Source: Streptomyces sp. L-9-10
Lineage (GTDB): Bacteria > Actinomycetota > Actinomycetes > Streptomycetales > Streptomycetaceae
Direction: 5' to 3'
DNA length: 64,000 bases
Assembly: GCF_004151105.1 (NCBI RefSeq)
Contig: NZ_PHRF01000026.1
Coordinates: forward strand, 62,001 to 126,000
Positions 18,463-27,712 of this stretch are shown piece by piece; within the stretch, counting starts at the first letter, position 1; each line of letters starts with the position of its first letter. A program made the position numbers and the translations under genes. The notes under the pieces were generated by a model. It was not told where the DNA came from and ran no database searches. It saw only the letters and a list, made by a program, of their open reading frames with translations.

Positions 18463-19575
18463 TCAGTCGCCCGCGGGGGACCGGGGCGCGCTGACCGTGG
18501 TGCGCGGCGGCCGTCGTTGGGAGGAGGTCCGGATGATCAGTTCGGTCGGTATCACCTGCTCCACCGGCCGGCCGGTGTCGATCCCCTCGATGGCGTCGAT
18601 GAGGAGCTGGATGACGGCGGTGCCGATACGGCGCGGCTTGAGCGAGAGCGTGGTGATGGGCGGTTCGGTCGCGGCGTACACCGTGGACTCGCTGCAGCAG
18701 ACCAGCAGCAGATCCTCGGGGACGCGCAGCCCGTAGCGCCGGGCCGCGGCGAGCAGATCGGTGCCGTTGGGGTCGAAGAGCCCGTAGACGGCGTCGGGGC
18801 GGTCGGGGCGGGCCAGCAGCCGGTCGGCGGCGACGGCCCCGGCACACGGGTCGTGGGCGGGATAGGACTCGTAGACCGGGTCCTGGCCGACGCGCTCGCA
18901 CCAGTGCAGATAGGCGGTGGTCGAGAGCCGGGTGTAGGTGTCCGTGGTGGTGCCGGTGAGCAGGCCGATCCGGCGTGCCCCGGCCGCGGCGAGATGGTCG
19001 AGCAGTTCGAGGACGGCCGCCTCGTGGTCGTTGTCGACCCAGGCGGTGACGGGGAGGGTGCCCGCGGGCCGGCCGTCGGAGACGACGGGAAGGCCCTGGC
19101 GGACGAGTTCGGTGACGACCGGATCGTGGTCGGAGGGGTCGATGACGACGGTGCCGTCGAGGGCGACGTTCGACCAGACGTCATGGCGGGAGGTGGCGGG
19201 GAGGATGACGAGGGCGTAGCCGCGTGCGAGCGCGGCGGAGGTCGCGGCCCTGGCCATCTCGGCGAAGTAGGCGAACTCGGTGAAGGTGAAAGGTTCATCC
19301 CCGTATGTGGTCACGGTCAGGCCGATGAGTCCTGACTTGCCGGTACGGAGGGTTCGGGCCGCGGCGGAAGGCCGGTAGCCGAGGCGCTCTGCGACTTCTC
19401 GGACATGGCGTCTGGTGGCGTCGGGTAAGCGTCCCTTGCCGTTGAGCGCGTCCGAGACAGTCGTGATGGAGACACCGGCTGCGGCGGCTACGTCCCGGAT
19501 GCCCGCCCGACTTTGCCGGCTTCCCCGGCGGGTTGTGTCCGTCCGGCTCACCTGGTGTTTCCCTGCTGCTGTCAT
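18463..19575 (-). CDS. LacI-family transcriptional regulator with TTA codon
   Basis: 370 residues. The helix-turn-helix (IRDVAAAAGVSITTVSDALNG, residues 26-46, then YRPSAAARTLRTGKSG) is followed by a type I periplasmic-binding effector domain. Codon 50 (19426-19428) is TTA, within the DNA-binding domain, so translation should need the bldA tRNA. Its place upstream of and divergent from hisC matches my memory of the S. coelicolor gene rstP (SCO3943), also a TTA gene. The ATG at 19575 has a weak ribosome-binding site. A GTG nine codons on, behind GGG, is an alternative start. Ligand and regulon unknown. Confidence 0.9.
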   Translation of the reverse strand: MTAAGKHQVSRTDTTRRGSRQSRAGIRDVAAAAGVSITTVSDALNGKGRLPDATRRHVREVAERLGYRPSAAARTLRTGKSGLIGLTVTTYGDEPFTFTEFAYFAEMARAATSAALARGYALVILPATSRHDVWSNVALDGTVVIDPSDHDPVVTELVRQGLPVVSDGRPAGTLPVTAWVDNDHEAAVLELLDHLAAAGARRIGLLTGTTTDTYTRLSTTAYLHWCERVGQDPVYESYPAHDPCAGAVAADRLLARPDRPDAVYGLFDPNGTDLLAAARRYGLRVPEDLLLVCCSESTVYAATEPPITTLSLKPRRIGTAVIQLLIDAIEGIDTGRPVEQVIPTELIIRTSSQRRPPRTTVSAPRSPAGD

Positions 19576-19944
19576 GGCGAGCCGATAGTAGGGCGCTGAG
19601 GGGCGGTGGGGCCGGTCGCATATGCACCCGGCAGCAGGCACGTTTCTGCATGATCCACAAACACCAACGAGCTTGGAAGGAAAGGGTGTTGGTGGGTTTC
19701 ACATTGGTCTGCCATGCAAGGAGCGGCATGGACCTGTCGAAGGGCCCATGTTTCGAAGAGGTCTCAACTCACCTCTACGGGGGATGCGCGCCACGGCGCG
19801 GGCCACCGGCGCGCGCCAGGAAGGCGAGCGCGCCCCACCCCTGCGGGCTTTCCTGGTGCCCGCCATTCGCAGGGGCCGCGAATCCTCATAAGGTGAGCAG
19901 TATTGAAGAGGCAAGGACCCGTGAACGGCCGAGGAGGACCTGCG
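19576..19944. other. Divergent promoter region between the LacI regulator and hisC
   Basis: 369 bases. It holds an interrupted inverted repeat CACCAAC/GTTGGTG (19662-19668 and 19688-19694), a possible operator, and a DnaA-box-like TGATCCACA (19651-19659). An AAGGAG-ATG at 19718-19730 opens a frame that runs out of phase into hisC. I do not call it a gene. Confidence 0.4.
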
Positions 19945-21039
19945 GTGAGCGAGACGAGCCCCAAGCTGCGTACCGAGCTGGACGGCATCCCCACGTACAA
20001 GCCGGGCAAGCCCGCGGCCTCCGGCGGACCGGTCGCGTACAAGCTGTCCTCCAACGAGAACCCGTATCCGCCGCTGCCCGGGGTCATGGAGCAGGCGATC
20101 TCGGCCGCGGGCGTCTTCAACCGCTACCCCGACATGGCGTGCACCGGCCTGATGAACGAGCTGGCCGACCGTTTCGGGGTGCCGGTCTCGCATCTGGCCA
20201 CCGGCACCGGCTCGGTGGGCGTCGCCCAGCAGCTGCTTCAGGCCACCGCGGGCTCCGGTGACGAGGTCATCTACGCCTGGCGCTCCTTCGAGGCGTACCC
20301 GATCATCACGCAGATCTCGGGCGCCACCTCGATAAAGGTGCCGCTGACCGCGGGCGAGGTGCACGATCTGGACGCGATGGCCGGGGCGATCACCGACAGG
20401 ACCCGGCTGATCTTCGTCTGCAACCCGAACAACCCGACCGGCACGGTGGTGCGCAGGGCCGAGCTGGAACGGTTCCTGGACCGGGTGCCCGGAGACGTGC
20501 TGGTGGTGCTCGACGAGGCGTACCGCGAGTTCATCCGGGCCGGCGAGGGCGACGGCGGTGCGATTCCGGACGGGATCGACATCTACCGGGACCGGCCGAA
20601 CGTGGCCGTGCTGCGGACCTTCTCCAAGGCGTACGGGCTGGCCGGCCTGCGGGTCGGCTTCGCGGTCGCCCATGAGCCGGTCGCGGCCGCGCTGCGGAAG
20701 ACCGCGGTCCCGTTCGGTGTGAGCCAGATCGCACAGGAGGCGGCGGTCGCCTCGCTGCGTGCCGAGGACGAGCTGCTGGGGCGGGTCGGTTCGCTGGTCG
20801 CCGAGCGGGAGCGGGTGTACCGGGGACTGGTCGGGCAGGGCTGGACCGTGCCCGAGACGCAGGCCAATTTCGTGTGGCTGCGGCTGGGCGCGCGCACGCT
20901 GGACTTCGCCGCGGCCTGTGAGGCGGCCGGCGTGGTCGTACGGCCGTTCGCGGGCGAGGGTGTACGGGTCACGGTCGGCGAGAACGAGGCCAATGACCTC
21001 TTCCTGCAGGCGGCCGAGGCGTTCCGCAAGGAGATGTAG
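19945..21039 (+). CDS. hisC: Histidinol-phosphate aminotransferase
   Basis: 364 residues of class-II aminotransferase fold I. The features include the [14 protein letters not shown]-terminus, the [13 protein letters not shown] motif (about residues 154-166), DEAYREF (about 192-198) and the PLP lysine in [15 protein letters not shown] (about 224-238). HisC converts imidazole acetol-phosphate to histidinol phosphate. This copy stands outside a his operon, as a second HisC-like gene does in streptomycetes, so an aromatic aminotransferase role is also possible. The GTG start at 19945 is set by GAGGAGG 7-13 bases upstream; an upstream in-frame TTG at 19903 is unlikely. Confidence 0.88.
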   Translation: MSETSPKLRTELDGIPTYKPGKPAASGGPVAYKLSSNENPYPPLPGVMEQAISAAGVFNRYPDMACTGLMNELADRFGVPVSHLATGTGSVGVAQQLLQATAGSGDEVIYAWRSFEAYPIITQISGATSIKVPLTAGEVHDLDAMAGAITDRTRLIFVCNPNNPTGTVVRRAELERFLDRVPGDVLVVLDEAYREFIRAGEGDGGAIPDGIDIYRDRPNVAVLRTFSKAYGLAGLRVGFAVAHEPVAAALRKTAVPFGVSQIAQEAAVASLRAEDELLGRVGSLVAERERVYRGLVGQGWTVPETQANFVWLRLGARTLDFAAACEAAGVVVRPFAGEGVRVTVGENEANDLFLQAAEAFRKEM

Positions 21040-21110
21040 TCCGGCCGGCCGGAGGCGGAGCCGGAGCTGTTGCCGCGGCCGGAGCAGGAGCCGGAAGCAG
21101 AGTTCTTGAG

Positions 21111-21141
21111 CGGAGGGCGGTCTCTTCGAGGCCGCCCTCCG
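21111..21141. terminator. Terminator hairpin after hisC
   Basis: Ten-bp stem CGGAGGGCGG/CCGCCCTCCG with an 11-base loop, about 70 bases past hisC and before the cydA promoter. Confidence 0.75.
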
Positions 21142-21226
21142 GCGTTCCCGGGGGCCTCTTCGCGGGCGTGCCACGGGTCTCTCCGTGGAGGGGACCCCCC
21201 ACGCAAAGATCCGGAAGGCTGTGCGA

Positions 21227-21257
21227 CATAATGCTTGTGAATGTGAACGCGTTCACA
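21227..21257 (+). promoter_or_regulatory. cydA promoter with Rex operator
   Basis: A -10 element CATAAT (21227-21232) is followed ten bases later by the perfect palindrome TGTGAACGCGTTCACA (21242-21257). This matches the Rex operator of Streptomyces. Rex represses when NADH is low and leaves when the NADH/NAD+ ratio rises, switching on cytochrome bd at low oxygen. Placement over the expected transcription start fits repression. This arrangement is known in S. coelicolor. Confidence 0.92.
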
Positions 21258-21345
21258 AGCGTGCCCCGGTTCCTGGTGTTACGTCCAGGGCAAATGGGGC
21301 AGGCCGCGGCTGCGACCGCGGCGACGTGATGTAAGGAGAGATGAC

Positions 21346-22854
21346 GTGGACCTCGCTCTGGCGCCGGAGACCCTGGCGCGATGGCAGTTCGGCATCACCA
21401 CCGTCTACCACTTCCTCTTCGTCCCCCTGACGATCTCGCTCGCCGCGCTCACCGCGGGGCTGGAGACGGCGTGGGTGCGCACGGAAAACCCGAAGTACCT
21501 CAAGGCCACGAAGTTCTGGGGCAAGCTCTTTCTGATCAATATCGCGATGGGTGTCGTCACCGGCATCGTGCAGGAGTTCCAGTTCGGGATGAACTGGTCC
21601 GACTACTCGCGGTTCGTCGGAGACATCTTCGGAGCCCCGCTCGCCTTCGAGGCGCTGATCGCCTTCTTCTTCGAGTCCACCTTCATCGGGCTGTGGATCT
21701 TCGGCTGGGACAAGCTGCCCAAGAAGATCCATCTGGCGTGTATATGGATGGTCTCGATCGGCACGGTCCTCTCCGCGTACTTCATCCTGGCGGCCAATTC
21801 CTGGATGCAGCACCCGATCGGCTACCGGATCAACAAGGAAGCCGGCCGGGCTGAGCTCACCGACTTCTGGGCGGTGCTCACCCAGGACACGGCGCTCACG
21901 CAGTTCTTCCACACGATCACGGCCGCCTTCCTCGTCGGCGGCGCCTTCATGGTCGGTATCGCGGCCTTCCACCTGGCCCGCAAGCGCCACATCCCGGTGA
22001 TGCGCACCTCACTGCGCCTCGGTCTGATCACCGTCATGGCGGCCGGACTGCTCACCGCCGTCAGCGGCGACACCCTCGGCAAGGTCATGTTCAAGCAGCA
22101 GCCGATGAAGATGGCCGCGGCCGAGGCGCTCTGGGAGGGCGAGGCGCCCGCGCCGTTCTCCGTGTTCGCCTACGGGGACGTCGACAAGGGGCACAACGAC
22201 GTCGCCATCGAGATCCCCGGGATGCTCTCCTTCCTCGCCAACAACGACTTCAGCTCGTACGTCCCCGGCATCAACGACATCAACAAGGCCGAGCAGGAGA
22301 AGTTCGGTCCCGGCGACTACAGGCCCAACATCCCCGTCGCCTACTGGGGATTCCGCTGGATGATCGGCTTCGGCATGGCGTCCCTGGCCATCGGCATGGT
22401 CGGGCTGTGGCTGACGCGCAAGAAGTTCCTGCTGCCACCCGCGCTGCGGACCGGCGAGGACGAAGTGCCGAATCTGGTGCTCTTCCGGAAGAAGGCGCTC
22501 AGTCCGAAATTCGCCAAGTGGTACTGGATCACCGCGCTCTGGACGCTGCTCTTCCCGCTGATCGCCAATTCCTGGGGCTGGATCTTCACCGAGACGGGAC
22601 GCCAGCCGTGGGTGGTGTACGGAGTGCTGCGCACCGCCGACGCCGTCTCCCCCGGCGTCTCCCAGGCCGAGGTGCTCACCTCGATGATCGTCTTCACCCT
22701 GCTGTACGCGGTCCTCGCGGTCGTCGAGGTCAGGCTGATGGTCAAGTACGTCAAGGCCGGGCCGCCGGAGCTCACGGACGCCGACCTCAACCCGCCCACC
22801 AAGATCGGCGGCGACCACACGGACGCCGACCGGCCGATGGCCTTCTCGTACTGA
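21346..22854 (+). CDS. cydA: Cytochrome bd quinol oxidase subunit I
   Basis: 502 residues with about nine membrane helices. Haem ligand candidates are the N-terminal histidine in VYHFLFVP (residue 19) and the later histidine and methionine. The quinol-binding loop includes GRQPW (about residues 420-424), a short-Q-loop form. It oxidises menaquinol and reduces oxygen at high affinity. GTG start at 21346 behind AAGGAGAG. First gene of cydAB-cydCD, with cydB 14 bases downstream. Expression is governed by the Rex operator about 90 bases upstream. Confidence 0.97.
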   Translation: MDLALAPETLARWQFGITTVYHFLFVPLTISLAALTAGLETAWVRTENPKYLKATKFWGKLFLINIAMGVVTGIVQEFQFGMNWSDYSRFVGDIFGAPLAFEALIAFFFESTFIGLWIFGWDKLPKKIHLACIWMVSIGTVLSAYFILAANSWMQHPIGYRINKEAGRAELTDFWAVLTQDTALTQFFHTITAAFLVGGAFMVGIAAFHLARKRHIPVMRTSLRLGLITVMAAGLLTAVSGDTLGKVMFKQQPMKMAAAEALWEGEAPAPFSVFAYGDVDKGHNDVAIEIPGMLSFLANNDFSSYVPGINDINKAEQEKFGPGDYRPNIPVAYWGFRWMIGFGMASLAIGMVGLWLTRKKFLLPPALRTGEDEVPNLVLFRKKALSPKFAKWYWITALWTLLFPLIANSWGWIFTETGRQPWVVYGVLRTADAVSPGVSQAEVLTSMIVFTLLYAVLAVVEVRLMVKYVKAGPPELTDADLNPPTKIGGDHTDADRPMAFSY

Positions 22855-22868
22855 GGAGTTGAGGAGCG

Positions 22869-23864
22869 ATGGAACTCCACGACGTCTGGTTCGTCCTGAT
22901 CGCCGTCCTCTGGACCGGCTACTTCTTCCTCGAGGGATTCGATTTCGGTATCGGGATCCTGACCAAGCTGCTGGCCCGGAACCGCAAGGAGCGACGGGTC
23001 CTCATCAACACCATCGGGCCCGTCTGGGACGGCAACGAGGTGTGGCTGCTGAGCGCCGGAGGGGCCACCTTCGCCGCCTTTCCCGACTGGTACGCCACGC
23101 TCTTCTCGGGCTTCTATCTGCCGCTGCTGCTCATCCTGGTCTGTCTGATCGTGCGCGGTGTCGCCTTCGAGTACCGGGCCAAGCGGCCCGAGGAGAACTG
23201 GCAGCGCAACTGGGAGAACGCGATCTTCTGGACCTCCCTGATCCCCGCGGTGCTGTGGGGCGTCGCCTTCGGCAACATCGTGCGGGGCGTGAAGATCGAC
23301 GCGCAGAAGGAGTACGTCGGCACCCTCGGTGATCTGCTCAACCCGTACGCGATCCTCGGCGGGCTGGTGACCCTGGCCCTCTTCACCTTCCACGGCACGG
23401 TGTTCGCCGCGCTGAAGACGGTGGGGGACATCCGGTTCAGGGCGCGGAAGCTGGCCCTTCGTCTCGGAGCGGTCACGGCCGTACTGGCGCTCGGCTTTCT
23501 GCTCTGGACCCAGGCGGACAACGGGGACGGCAAGAGCCTGGTCGCGATGATCGTCGCCGTGGCGGCGCTGGCCGCCGCCATCGGGGCCATCGCGGCGGGG
23601 CGTGAGGGCTGGTCGTTCGCGCTCTCCGGCGTCACGATCGTGGCCGCGGTCGCGATGCTCTTCCTGACGCTCTTCCCGAACGTCATGCCCTCCTCACTGA
23701 ACGAGGCGTGGAGCCTCACGGTGACGAACGCCTCGTCGACCCCGTACACGCTGAAGATCATGACGTGGTGCGCGGGGATCGCGACTCCGGTCGTGCTGCT
23801 CTATCAGGGCTGGACGTACTGGGTGTTCCGTAAGCGGATCGGTACGCAGCACATCGCCGAGTAG
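22869..23864 (+). CDS. cydB: Cytochrome bd quinol oxidase subunit II
   Basis: 331 residues with about eight membrane helices and the N-terminal GFDFGIGIL motif (about residues 24-32) of CydB. It supports haem assembly and oxygen access in the CydAB complex of the cytoplasmic membrane. ATG behind GAGGAGCG, 14 bases after cydA. Followed by a 147-base gap with a 15-bp tandem array and a parS site before cydCD. Confidence 0.97.
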   Translation: MELHDVWFVLIAVLWTGYFFLEGFDFGIGILTKLLARNRKERRVLINTIGPVWDGNEVWLLSAGGATFAAFPDWYATLFSGFYLPLLLILVCLIVRGVAFEYRAKRPEENWQRNWENAIFWTSLIPAVLWGVAFGNIVRGVKIDAQKEYVGTLGDLLNPYAILGGLVTLALFTFHGTVFAALKTVGDIRFRARKLALRLGAVTAVLALGFLLWTQADNGDGKSLVAMIVAVAALAAAIGAIAAGREGWSFALSGVTIVAAVAMLFLTLFPNVMPSSLNEAWSLTVTNASSTPYTLKIMTWCAGIATPVVLLYQGWTYWVFRKRIGTQHIAE

Positions 23865-23880
23865 CCGCGGCGAAGGCGCC

Positions 23881-23970
23881 GGACCACGTGGCGCCGGATC
23901 ACGCGGGCACGGATCACGCGGGCACGGATCATGCGGCGCCGGACCGCGAGCCGCCGGACCATATGGCTCC
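23881..23970. repeat. Tandem array, six degenerate 15-bp units, between cydB and cydCD
   Basis: Units are 23881-23895, 23896-23910, 23911-23925, 23926-23940, 23941-23955 and 23956-23970. Units 2 and 3 are identical (GGATCACGCGGGCAC). Each begins GGA(C/T)C. The period is five codons, but the array is out of frame with both neighbours. Confidence 0.88.
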
Positions 23971-24011
23971 GGGGCGCAGGCAGGGCAGTAGCGGCAGAGC
24001 AGTAGGAGTAG

Positions 24012-27000
24012 GTGTTTCACGTGAAACCAATCGACCCTCGTCTGCTCCGGTATGCGCGGGCCACCCGCTTCTTCCTGGTGGCGGTGGTGGTCCTCGGAGT
24101 GGCCGGCGCGGGGCTGGTCATCGCTCAGGCGATGCTCATCGCCGAGGTGGTGGTCGGGGCGTTCCAGCGTGGGTTCGACGGCGCCGACCTGCGTACCCCT
24201 CTCCTGCTGCTGGTGGCGGTCGCCGTCGGGCGGGCTCTGGTCTCCTGGCTGACGGAGCTGGCCGCTCACCGGGCGAGCGCCGCGGTCAAGTCGGAACTGC
24301 GCGGACGGCTGCTGGAGCGGGCCGCCGAGCTGGGCCCGGGATGGCTGAGCGGGCAGCGCATCGGTTCGCTGGTCGCGCTCGCCACCCGTGGGGTCGACGC
24401 GCTGGACGACTACTTCGCGCGCTATCTGCCACAACTGGGGCTCGCCGTGGTGGTGCCGGTGGCGGTCCTGGCCCGGATCGTCACGGAGGACTGGGTCTCG
24501 GCGGCCATCATCGTGGTGACCCTGCCGCTGATTCCGCTGTTCATGGTGCTCATCGGCTGGGCCACCCAGGCCCGGATGGACCGTCAGTGGCGCCTGCTCT
24601 CCCGGCTGTCGGGCCACTTCCTGGACGTGGTCGCGGGGCTGCCGACCCTCAAGGTCTTCGGCCGGGCCAAGGCGCAGGCCGAGGCGATCCGCACGATCAC
24701 CTCGGAGTACCGGCAGGCCACCCTCCGTACGCTGCGGATCGCCTTCCTGTCGTCGTTCGCGCTGGAGCTGCTCGCGACCCTGTCGGTGGCGCTGGTCGCC
24801 GTCACCATCGGGATGCGGCTCGTCCACGGCGAACTCGATCTGTACACCGGGCTGGTGGTGCTGGTTCTCGCCCCCGAGGCATATCTGCCGATCCGGCAGG
24901 TGGGGGCGCAGTACCACGCGGCGGCCGAAGGGCTTTCGGCGGCCGAGGAGATCTTCAGGGTGCTGGAGACCGAGCCTCCGGCGGGCGGTACGGGGAAGGT
25001 GCCGGGCGCGCTGCGGCTGGAGCTGGACGGGGTGACGGTCCGCCATCAGGGTCGTACGGAGCCCTCGTTGGACGCGGCGACGCTGACGGTCGAGCCGGGG
25101 GAGACCGTCGCTCTGGTCGGTCCCAGCGGTGTTGGCAAGACCACCCTGCTGCATGTGGTTCTCGGCTTCGCCGTACCCGACGAGGGCCGGGTGCGGGTGG
25201 ACGGCCGTGATCTGGCCTCCCTCGACCAGAAGCGCTGGCGCGAACGGATCGCGTGGGTGCCGCAGCGGCCGTATCTCTTCGCCGGGACGGTCTCGGAGAA
25301 CGTACGGCTGGCCCGGCGGGACGCGGACGACGCGGCGGTACGGGACGCGCTGCGGGACGCGGGGGCGTACGACTTCGTGGCGGCCCTCCCGGACGGACCG
25401 GACACCGTGCTCGGTGAGGACGGGGCGGGGCTCTCGGCGGGCCAGCGGCAACGGCTCGCGCTGGCCCGCGCCTTCCTCGCGGACCGGCCGCTGCTGCTGC
25501 TCGACGAGCCCACGGCGGCGCTCGACGGCGAGACGGAGGAGGGCATCGTCGAGGCGGTACGGCGCCTGGCGGTGGGCCGTACGGTACTGCTGGTCGTCCA
25601 CCGGCCGGCGCTGCTCGCGGTGGCGGACCGGGTGGTGACCCTCACGGAGCGGGCGGGGCCCCTCGAACGTACGGCGGGATCCGCGGGGCCGGAGCTGTCC
25701 GGGCCGCCGGTATCCATGGCGCAGCCCCTGACGCCTCTGACCCCCCTGGCGTCCATGACGTCGGTGGGGTCGGTGGGGTCGGCGATCGAGGAGTCCGGTC
25801 CGGGTCTCGGCCTCGGTGACCTTCCCGCGCTGCCCCCGCCCGACGAAGAACGCGCCGTGCCCGCCGCCTTCGGCGCGGTGGACGGCGGAGACGGAGGCCG
25901 GGACGGAGGGGACGGTGGGAGCGCCGCGGCACGGGCTCCGCTCGCGCGGATGCGGGCCGCCGTAGGCGCCCTCCGTGGCCGCTTCGTGCTCGCGCTGGTC
26001 CTCGGGAGCTGCGCGCTCGGCTCCGCCGTCGGGCTCATGGCCGTGTCGGGCTGGCTCATCTCACGCGCCTCCGAGCAGCCGCCCGTTCTCTATCTGATGG
26101 TCGCGGTGACGGCGACCCGCGCCTTCGGCATCGGGCGGGCCGTCTTCCGGTACACCGAGCGGATCGTGTCGCACGACGCGGTGCTCAGGATGCTGGCCGA
26201 CCTCAGGGTCTCCGTATACCGGCGGCTGGAGCGCATCGCGCCGGCCGGACTGCGCGAGACCAGGCGCGGCGATCTGCTGTCCCGGCTGGTCGCCGATGTG
26301 GACGAACTCCAGGACTACTGGCTGCGGTGGCTGCTGCCGGTCGGCTCCGCCCTGCTCGTCGGGGCCGGGGCCGTCGGATTCACCGCGTGGCTGCTGCCCG
26401 AGGCGGGCGCCGTACTGGCCGGAGGGCTGCTCGTCGCCGGTGTGGGCGTACCGCTCCTGAGCGCTGCCCGCACCCGCCGGGCCGAGCGGCGACTCGCCCC
26501 GGCACGGGGACTGCTCGCCACGCGCGTCGCCGATCTGCTCAGCGGCATCGCCGAGTTGACCGTCGCGGGCGCGCTGACGAGGCGGATGCGCGGGACGCGG
26601 GAGGCGGACGGGACGCTGACGGCCATCGCTTCCCGTGGCGCGAGCGCCAACGCGCTCGGCGGCGGGCTCACCGCCCTGGTCTGCGGGCTGACCGTCGCGG
26701 CGGCCGCGTACGTGGGGGTCGGGGCCCTGGCGGACGGACGGCTCGCGGGCGTCGAACTGGCCGTGGTCGTCCTGACCCCGCTCGCCGCGTTCGAGGCGGT
26801 CACGGGGCTGCCGCTCGCCGTGCAGTACCGGCAGCGCTCCCGGCGCAGCGCGGAGCGGGTGTGCGAGGTGCTGGACGCGCCCGTACCCGTACGGGAGCCC
26901 GAGCGGCCGGCCGCACCTCCCGTATCGCCGTTCCCCCTGGAAGTGCGCGGGCTGGCCGCGCGGTACCCGGGGCAGCGGCGGGACGCGCTCAGCGGCTTCG

Positions 27001-27698
27001 ATCTGACGCTGACCGCCGGGAAGCGGGTCGCCGTCGTCGGGCCTTCCGGTTCGGGCAAGACGACGCTGGCTCAGGTACTGCTGCGCTTCCTGGACGCGCG
27101 CGAGGGCGACTGCCGGCTCGGCGGTACCGACACGGCCGCACTCGACGGGGACACCGTCCGGCGGTTCGTGGGGCTGTGTGCCCAGGACGCGCATCTCTTC
27201 GACAGCTCCGTTCGGGAGAACCTGAGGCTCGCCCGTACGGACGCGACCGAGGACGAACTGCGCGACGCCCTGCGCCGGGCCCGGCTGCTCGACTGGGTCG
27301 ACACCCTGCCCGCCGGACTCGACACGCTCGTCGGCGAGCACGGCGCACGGATCTCCGGGGGGCAGCGGCAGCGGCTCGCGCTGGCCCGCGCGCTCCTCGC
27401 CGACTTCCCGGTGCTGGTGCTCGACGAGCCGGCCGAACATCTGGACCTGGCAACGGCCGACGCACTGACCACCGATCTGCTGGCGGCGACCGAGGGGCGG
27501 ACAACGCTGCTCATCACCCACCGTTTGCAGGGCCTTGACACCGTTGACGAGGTGATCGTCCTCGACGGCGGTCGCCCCGTACAGCGCGGTTCGTACGCCG
27601 AACTGGCCGCCGACGAGGGGCCGCTGCGCCGGATGCTCGCACGCGAGCGAGCCGGAGACCTCCTGGAAGCCGAGAAGTCGACTTTCCCTGTCAAATAG
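24012..27698 (+). CDS. cydCD: CydCD, fused ABC exporter for cytochrome bd assembly
   Basis: 1228 residues: two full ABC half-transporters in one chain, a fusion usual in Streptomyces. The first (CydD-like) has helices up to about 310, Walker A GPSGVGKTT (about 371), signature LSAGQRQR (about 475) and Walker B LLLLDEPT. A Pro/Gly/Ser linker (about 550-640) leads to the CydC-like half, with Walker A GPSGSGKTT (about 1011), signature ISGGQRQR and LVLDEPAE. It exports cysteine or glutathione-type thiols for bd assembly. The GTG start (GGAG four bases upstream) lies in parS 4, giving MFHVKP. Confidence 0.95.
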   Translation: MFHVKPIDPRLLRYARATRFFLVAVVVLGVAGAGLVIAQAMLIAEVVVGAFQRGFDGADLRTPLLLLVAVAVGRALVSWLTELAAHRASAAVKSELRGRLLERAAELGPGWLSGQRIGSLVALATRGVDALDDYFARYLPQLGLAVVVPVAVLARIVTEDWVSAAIIVVTLPLIPLFMVLIGWATQARMDRQWRLLSRLSGHFLDVVAGLPTLKVFGRAKAQAEAIRTITSEYRQATLRTLRIAFLSSFALELLATLSVALVAVTIGMRLVHGELDLYTGLVVLVLAPEAYLPIRQVGAQYHAAAEGLSAAEEIFRVLETEPPAGGTGKVPGALRLELDGVTVRHQGRTEPSLDAATLTVEPGETVALVGPSGVGKTTLLHVVLGFAVPDEGRVRVDGRDLASLDQKRWRERIAWVPQRPYLFAGTVSENVRLARRDADDAAVRDALRDAGAYDFVAALPDGPDTVLGEDGAGLSAGQRQRLALARAFLADRPLLLLDEPTAALDGETEEGIVEAVRRLAVGRTVLLVVHRPALLAVADRVVTLTERAGPLERTAGSAGPELSGPPVSMAQPLTPLTPLASMTSVGSVGSAIEESGPGLGLGDLPALPPPDEERAVPAAFGAVDGGDGGRDGGDGGSAAARAPLARMRAAVGALRGRFVLALVLGSCALGSAVGLMAVSGWLISRASEQPPVLYLMVAVTATRAFGIGRAVFRYTERIVSHDAVLRMLADLRVSVYRRLERIAPAGLRETRRGDLLSRLVADVDELQDYWLRWLLPVGSALLVGAGAVGFTAWLLPEAGAVLAGGLLVAGVGVPLLSAARTRRAERRLAPARGLLATRVADLLSGIAELTVAGALTRRMRGTREADGTLTAIASRGASANALGGGLTALVCGLTVAAAAYVGVGALADGRLAGVELAVVVLTPLAAFEAVTGLPLAVQYRQRSRRSAERVCEVLDAPVPVREPERPAAPPVSPFPLEVRGLAARYPGQRRDALSGFDLTLTAGKRVAVVGPSGSGKTTLAQVLLRFLDAREGDCRLGGTDTAALDGDTVRRFVGLCAQDAHLFDSSVRENLRLARTDATEDELRDALRRARLLDWVDTLPAGLDTLVGEHGARISGGQRQRLALARALLADFPVLVLDEPAEHLDLATADALTTDLLAATEGRTTLLITHRLQGLDTVDEVIVLDGGRPVQRGSYAELAADEGPLRRMLARERAGDLLEAEKSTFPVK
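24014..24027. promoter_or_regulatory. parS site 4, overlapping the cydCD start codon
   Basis: Perfect GTTTCACGTGAAAC beginning at the third base of the cydCD GTG start codon. Confidence 0.93.
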
Positions 27699-27712
27699 GA
27701 CTTATTAGGCTC

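Noticed and set aside
19728..20261. Open frame with AAGGAG before an ATG upstream of hisC
   Set aside because: It runs more than 300 bases out of phase into hisC, and the spacing of four bases is short; a chance start or at most an unproven leader peptide.
23881..23970. Repeat arrays considered as CRISPR
   Set aside because: Units are directly adjacent with no spacers, and no cas genes are present. The same applies to the other arrays.
23694..25601. 635-codon minus-strand frame opposite cydB/cydCD
   Set aside because: Low-complexity shadow of the ABC transporter; composition dominated by R, Q, D and H from reversed high-GC codons.
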